Shown here: one piece after another, positions 23,745 through 25,176 of the stretch
How positions within the stretch are numbered: the first letter of the stretch is position 1
Layout of the letters: the number at the start of each line of letters is the position of its first letter
NCBI GenBank assembly: GCA_017630995.1
Contig: JAGBUD010000104.1
Coordinates: 1 to 25,176, forward strand
Source of the DNA: Clostridia bacterium
GTDB lineage: Bacteria; Bacillota_A; Clostridia; Oscillospirales; CAG-272
DNA: 25,176 nucleotides
Direction: 5' to 3'
Position numbers and translations under genes: made by a program
The notes under the pieces: model-generated
The model's database searches: none
Told to the model about the DNA's origin: nothing
The model's input: the letters and a program-made list of their open reading frames with translations, nothing else

Positions 23745-25082
23745 TTAAATTTTTGCTTCAGCCTTGCCTTCGGCGTATTCTATTCTGTTTCCGCTTGAAT
23801 AGAACTGCTCGATGTATTCAAAGTATTCTTCCTTTGATTTGAACATAGGCTCGAATTCGTTCTTTATTCTGATGCCCTCTTTAGCACCGTCGGAAAGAAG
23901 TATATAAAGCATAGCAAGCTGCCACTGTGCGCACTTGACGCAAGCGAGGTCGGGATAGGTGATATAATAATTGTTACCGTGCGAAACTCCCGTAGCTCCG
24001 GGAGCGTAGGGGTGAACCGACGGGAAGAGAAGGGAAATATCGCCCATATCGGTGCTACCCGTGCCATAAATTTCCTTGTAATCGAAATTCATATCGGGAT
24101 ATGCTATTTTTGCCGCCTTGCCTGCAAGGTCTATCATATTCTTGTCGTTGCGAAGAGGTGCATAGCCGGGAGCGTCAATAATCTCAACGTTTGCGCCAAT
24201 GGAAATTGCCGCACCTACAAATGCGCGGTTTACCTTCTTGTTTGAACGGCTCATCGCATCGTAGTCCTTTGCTCTGACGTAGCTCTCAATTTCAACAACG
24301 TCGGGAATGCCGTTAACAACGGTGCCGCCGTTTGTAATAATGGGGTGAACTCTGACAAGCTCGTTTTCCGTAAAGGTTTCGCGAATCGAGTTAACTGCCA
24401 TAAGTCCGAGGTTAGCTGCATAAAGCGCGTTGATTCCGTTTTGGGGGCTTCCGCCTGCGTGAGATGCCTTGCCCTTATAAATAACCTTTTTTGCAACGAT
24501 ACCGACCGAACCTGCGCGGCAAGCGGGCGTGGGAGCAGACGTGGTGTGCACCATAAACGAAATGTCAACTCCGTCAAAATATCCTCTGCGCATAAATTCG
24601 GGCTTTCCGCCGTAGTATTTAATGATACCCTTTTCGATAAGGGTGTCGCGGTAATCTCTTTCTATCATTTCCTCTGCGGGAACTGCGCAAAGAATGATGC
24701 TTCCCGAAAGGTCATCAAGCGCGCCGGGCTTTTTAAGTCCTGCCGCAATTCCAACAAGCGCGGCTGTTTGCGCGCTGTGGCCGCAAGAATGAACGGCGCC
24801 CGTTTCGGGATTTGCCTCGGGGTGAGTTGCGCACTTTATAGCATCAAGCTCACCGAAAACAAGAACGCAAGGGCCGGGGCGACCCGTGTCAATTTTTACG
24901 TAAAATCCGGGTATGTCACCAGCCATAATAGGCTCGTATCCAAGCTCCTTAAACTGATTTGCGGTATATTCGGAAGAAAGCACCTCTTTGTATCCCGTTT
25001 CGGGGTGCTTATTTAAAAAATCGAGTGTATCAAGAATTCTTTTTTCATCGCTCGAATCGAGCTTTATAAAATCGTTAATCAT
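23745..25082 (-). CDS. M20-family amidohydrolase / peptidase
   Basis: 445 aa from ATG 25082 (MINDFIKLDSSDEKR) with GGGAGG 5 bases upstream; a longer frame to 25142 would begin inside the promoter. Metallohydrolase of the M20 amidohydrolase (HipO/AbgB-like) group, which removes acyl or aminobenzoyl groups from amino acids. Probable metal ligands are Cys100 and His102 (HSCGHSAQTAA), Glu137/Glu138 (PAEE, also the general base), His179 (FMVHTTSAP) and a C-terminal His (GVSHGNN); the SHAGG dimerisation-domain motif is present. The usual CGHDxHxA motif reads CGHSAQTA, so the Asp and second His are replaced while the presumed direct ligands remain. First gene of a unit with dusB. Substrate unknown; cytoplasmic. 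Confidence 0.87.
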   Translation of the reverse strand: MINDFIKLDSSDEKRILDTLDFLNKHPETGYKEVLSSEYTANQFKELGYEPIMAGDIPGFYVKIDTGRPGPCVLVFGELDAIKCATHPEANPETGAVHSCGHSAQTAALVGIAAGLKKPGALDDLSGSIILCAVPAEEMIERDYRDTLIEKGIIKYYGGKPEFMRRGYFDGVDISFMVHTTSAPTPACRAGSVGIVAKKVIYKGKASHAGGSPQNGINALYAANLGLMAVNSIRETFTENELVRVHPIITNGGTVVNGIPDVVEIESYVRAKDYDAMSRSNKKVNRAFVGAAISIGANVEIIDAPGYAPLRNDKNMIDLAGKAAKIAYPDMNFDYKEIYGTGSTDMGDISLLFPSVHPYAPGATGVSHGNNYYITYPDLACVKCAQWQLAMLYILLSDGAKEGIRIKNEFEPMFKSKEEYFEYIEQFYSSGNRIEYAEGKAEAKI

Positions 25083-25113
25083 AATGGCCTCCCAAAATAA
25101 ATTAATTGACCTT

Positions 25114-25142
25114 ATTCTATCACACAAAATACGCAAAGTCAA
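25114..25142 (-). promoter_or_regulatory. Sigma-A promoter (TTGACT-17-TAGAAT) of the M20-dusB unit
   Basis: On the minus strand TTGACT (25137-25142), 17 bases, TAGAAT (25114-25119), about 32 bases before the start codon. The last 34 bases of the window are AT-rich and show no gene. Confidence 0.85.
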
Positions 25143-25176
25143 TATAATATAAATATAATAAAGGGCGCAAAAAAGC

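Overview
The window reads as chromosomal DNA from a low-to-mid GC Bacillota of class Clostridia, probably an uncultured or gut-type lineage. Supporting signs are dipicolinate synthase genes (an endospore trait), a class II (HDH-type) GalT, a U32 peptidase-family protein, GGAGG-type ribosome binding sites and strong TTGACA/TATAAT promoters with 17-base spacers. I cannot assign a genus. No phage, transposase, integrase, CRISPR or plasmid gene is visible.

Layout. 1-3620 (-) is one very long secreted protein gene (LamG, calcineurin-like phosphoesterase, C-terminal surface-protein modules) that runs off the left edge. 3816-5757 (-) is a two-gene unit: a membrane-anchored glycerophosphodiester phosphodiesterase and a FliB-like Fe-S protein. 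5864-8514 (-) holds two overlapping CNNM/CorC membrane proteins. 8515-9251 has no protein gene; it carries an array of small hairpins with shared linkers, a tRNA-Asn and two outward promoters. 9252-14567 (+) has three tandem heparinase II/III-family paralogues without signal peptides, followed by an AT-richer leucine-rich-repeat gene (14614-15489). 15597-16226 (-, HAD phosphatase) and 16355-16933 (+, C39-like papain-fold protein) diverge from back-to-back promoters. 16989-19022 (-) is a U32-family protein. 19152-20482 (-) is dpaA-dpaB. 20723-22736 (+) pairs an AllA-like cupin with galT. 22779-25082 (-) pairs an M20 amidohydrolase with dusB.

How parts work together. The three heparinase-like enzymes keep a complete predicted catalytic and zinc-binding set. 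They look like intracellular lyases for imported uronic-acid oligosaccharides, but no transporter or uronate pathway is present to name the substrate. The second paralogue has its own promoter with a perfect 21-bp palindrome over the -35, which suggests repressor control. DpaA and DpaB together make the spore-core compound dipicolinate.

Most unusual non-coding structure: (1) the hairpin array at 8661-8853, in which 9-base linkers of the TATATCATC type switch to their reverse complement halfway along; (2) two places (5796-5840 and 19057-19094) where an intrinsic terminator and the next operon's promoter are the same DNA, with the -35 TTGACA in the hairpin loop and the 3' stem arm used as spacer. 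Everything here comes from reading the sequence; no database search was possible, so family names rest on recognised motifs.
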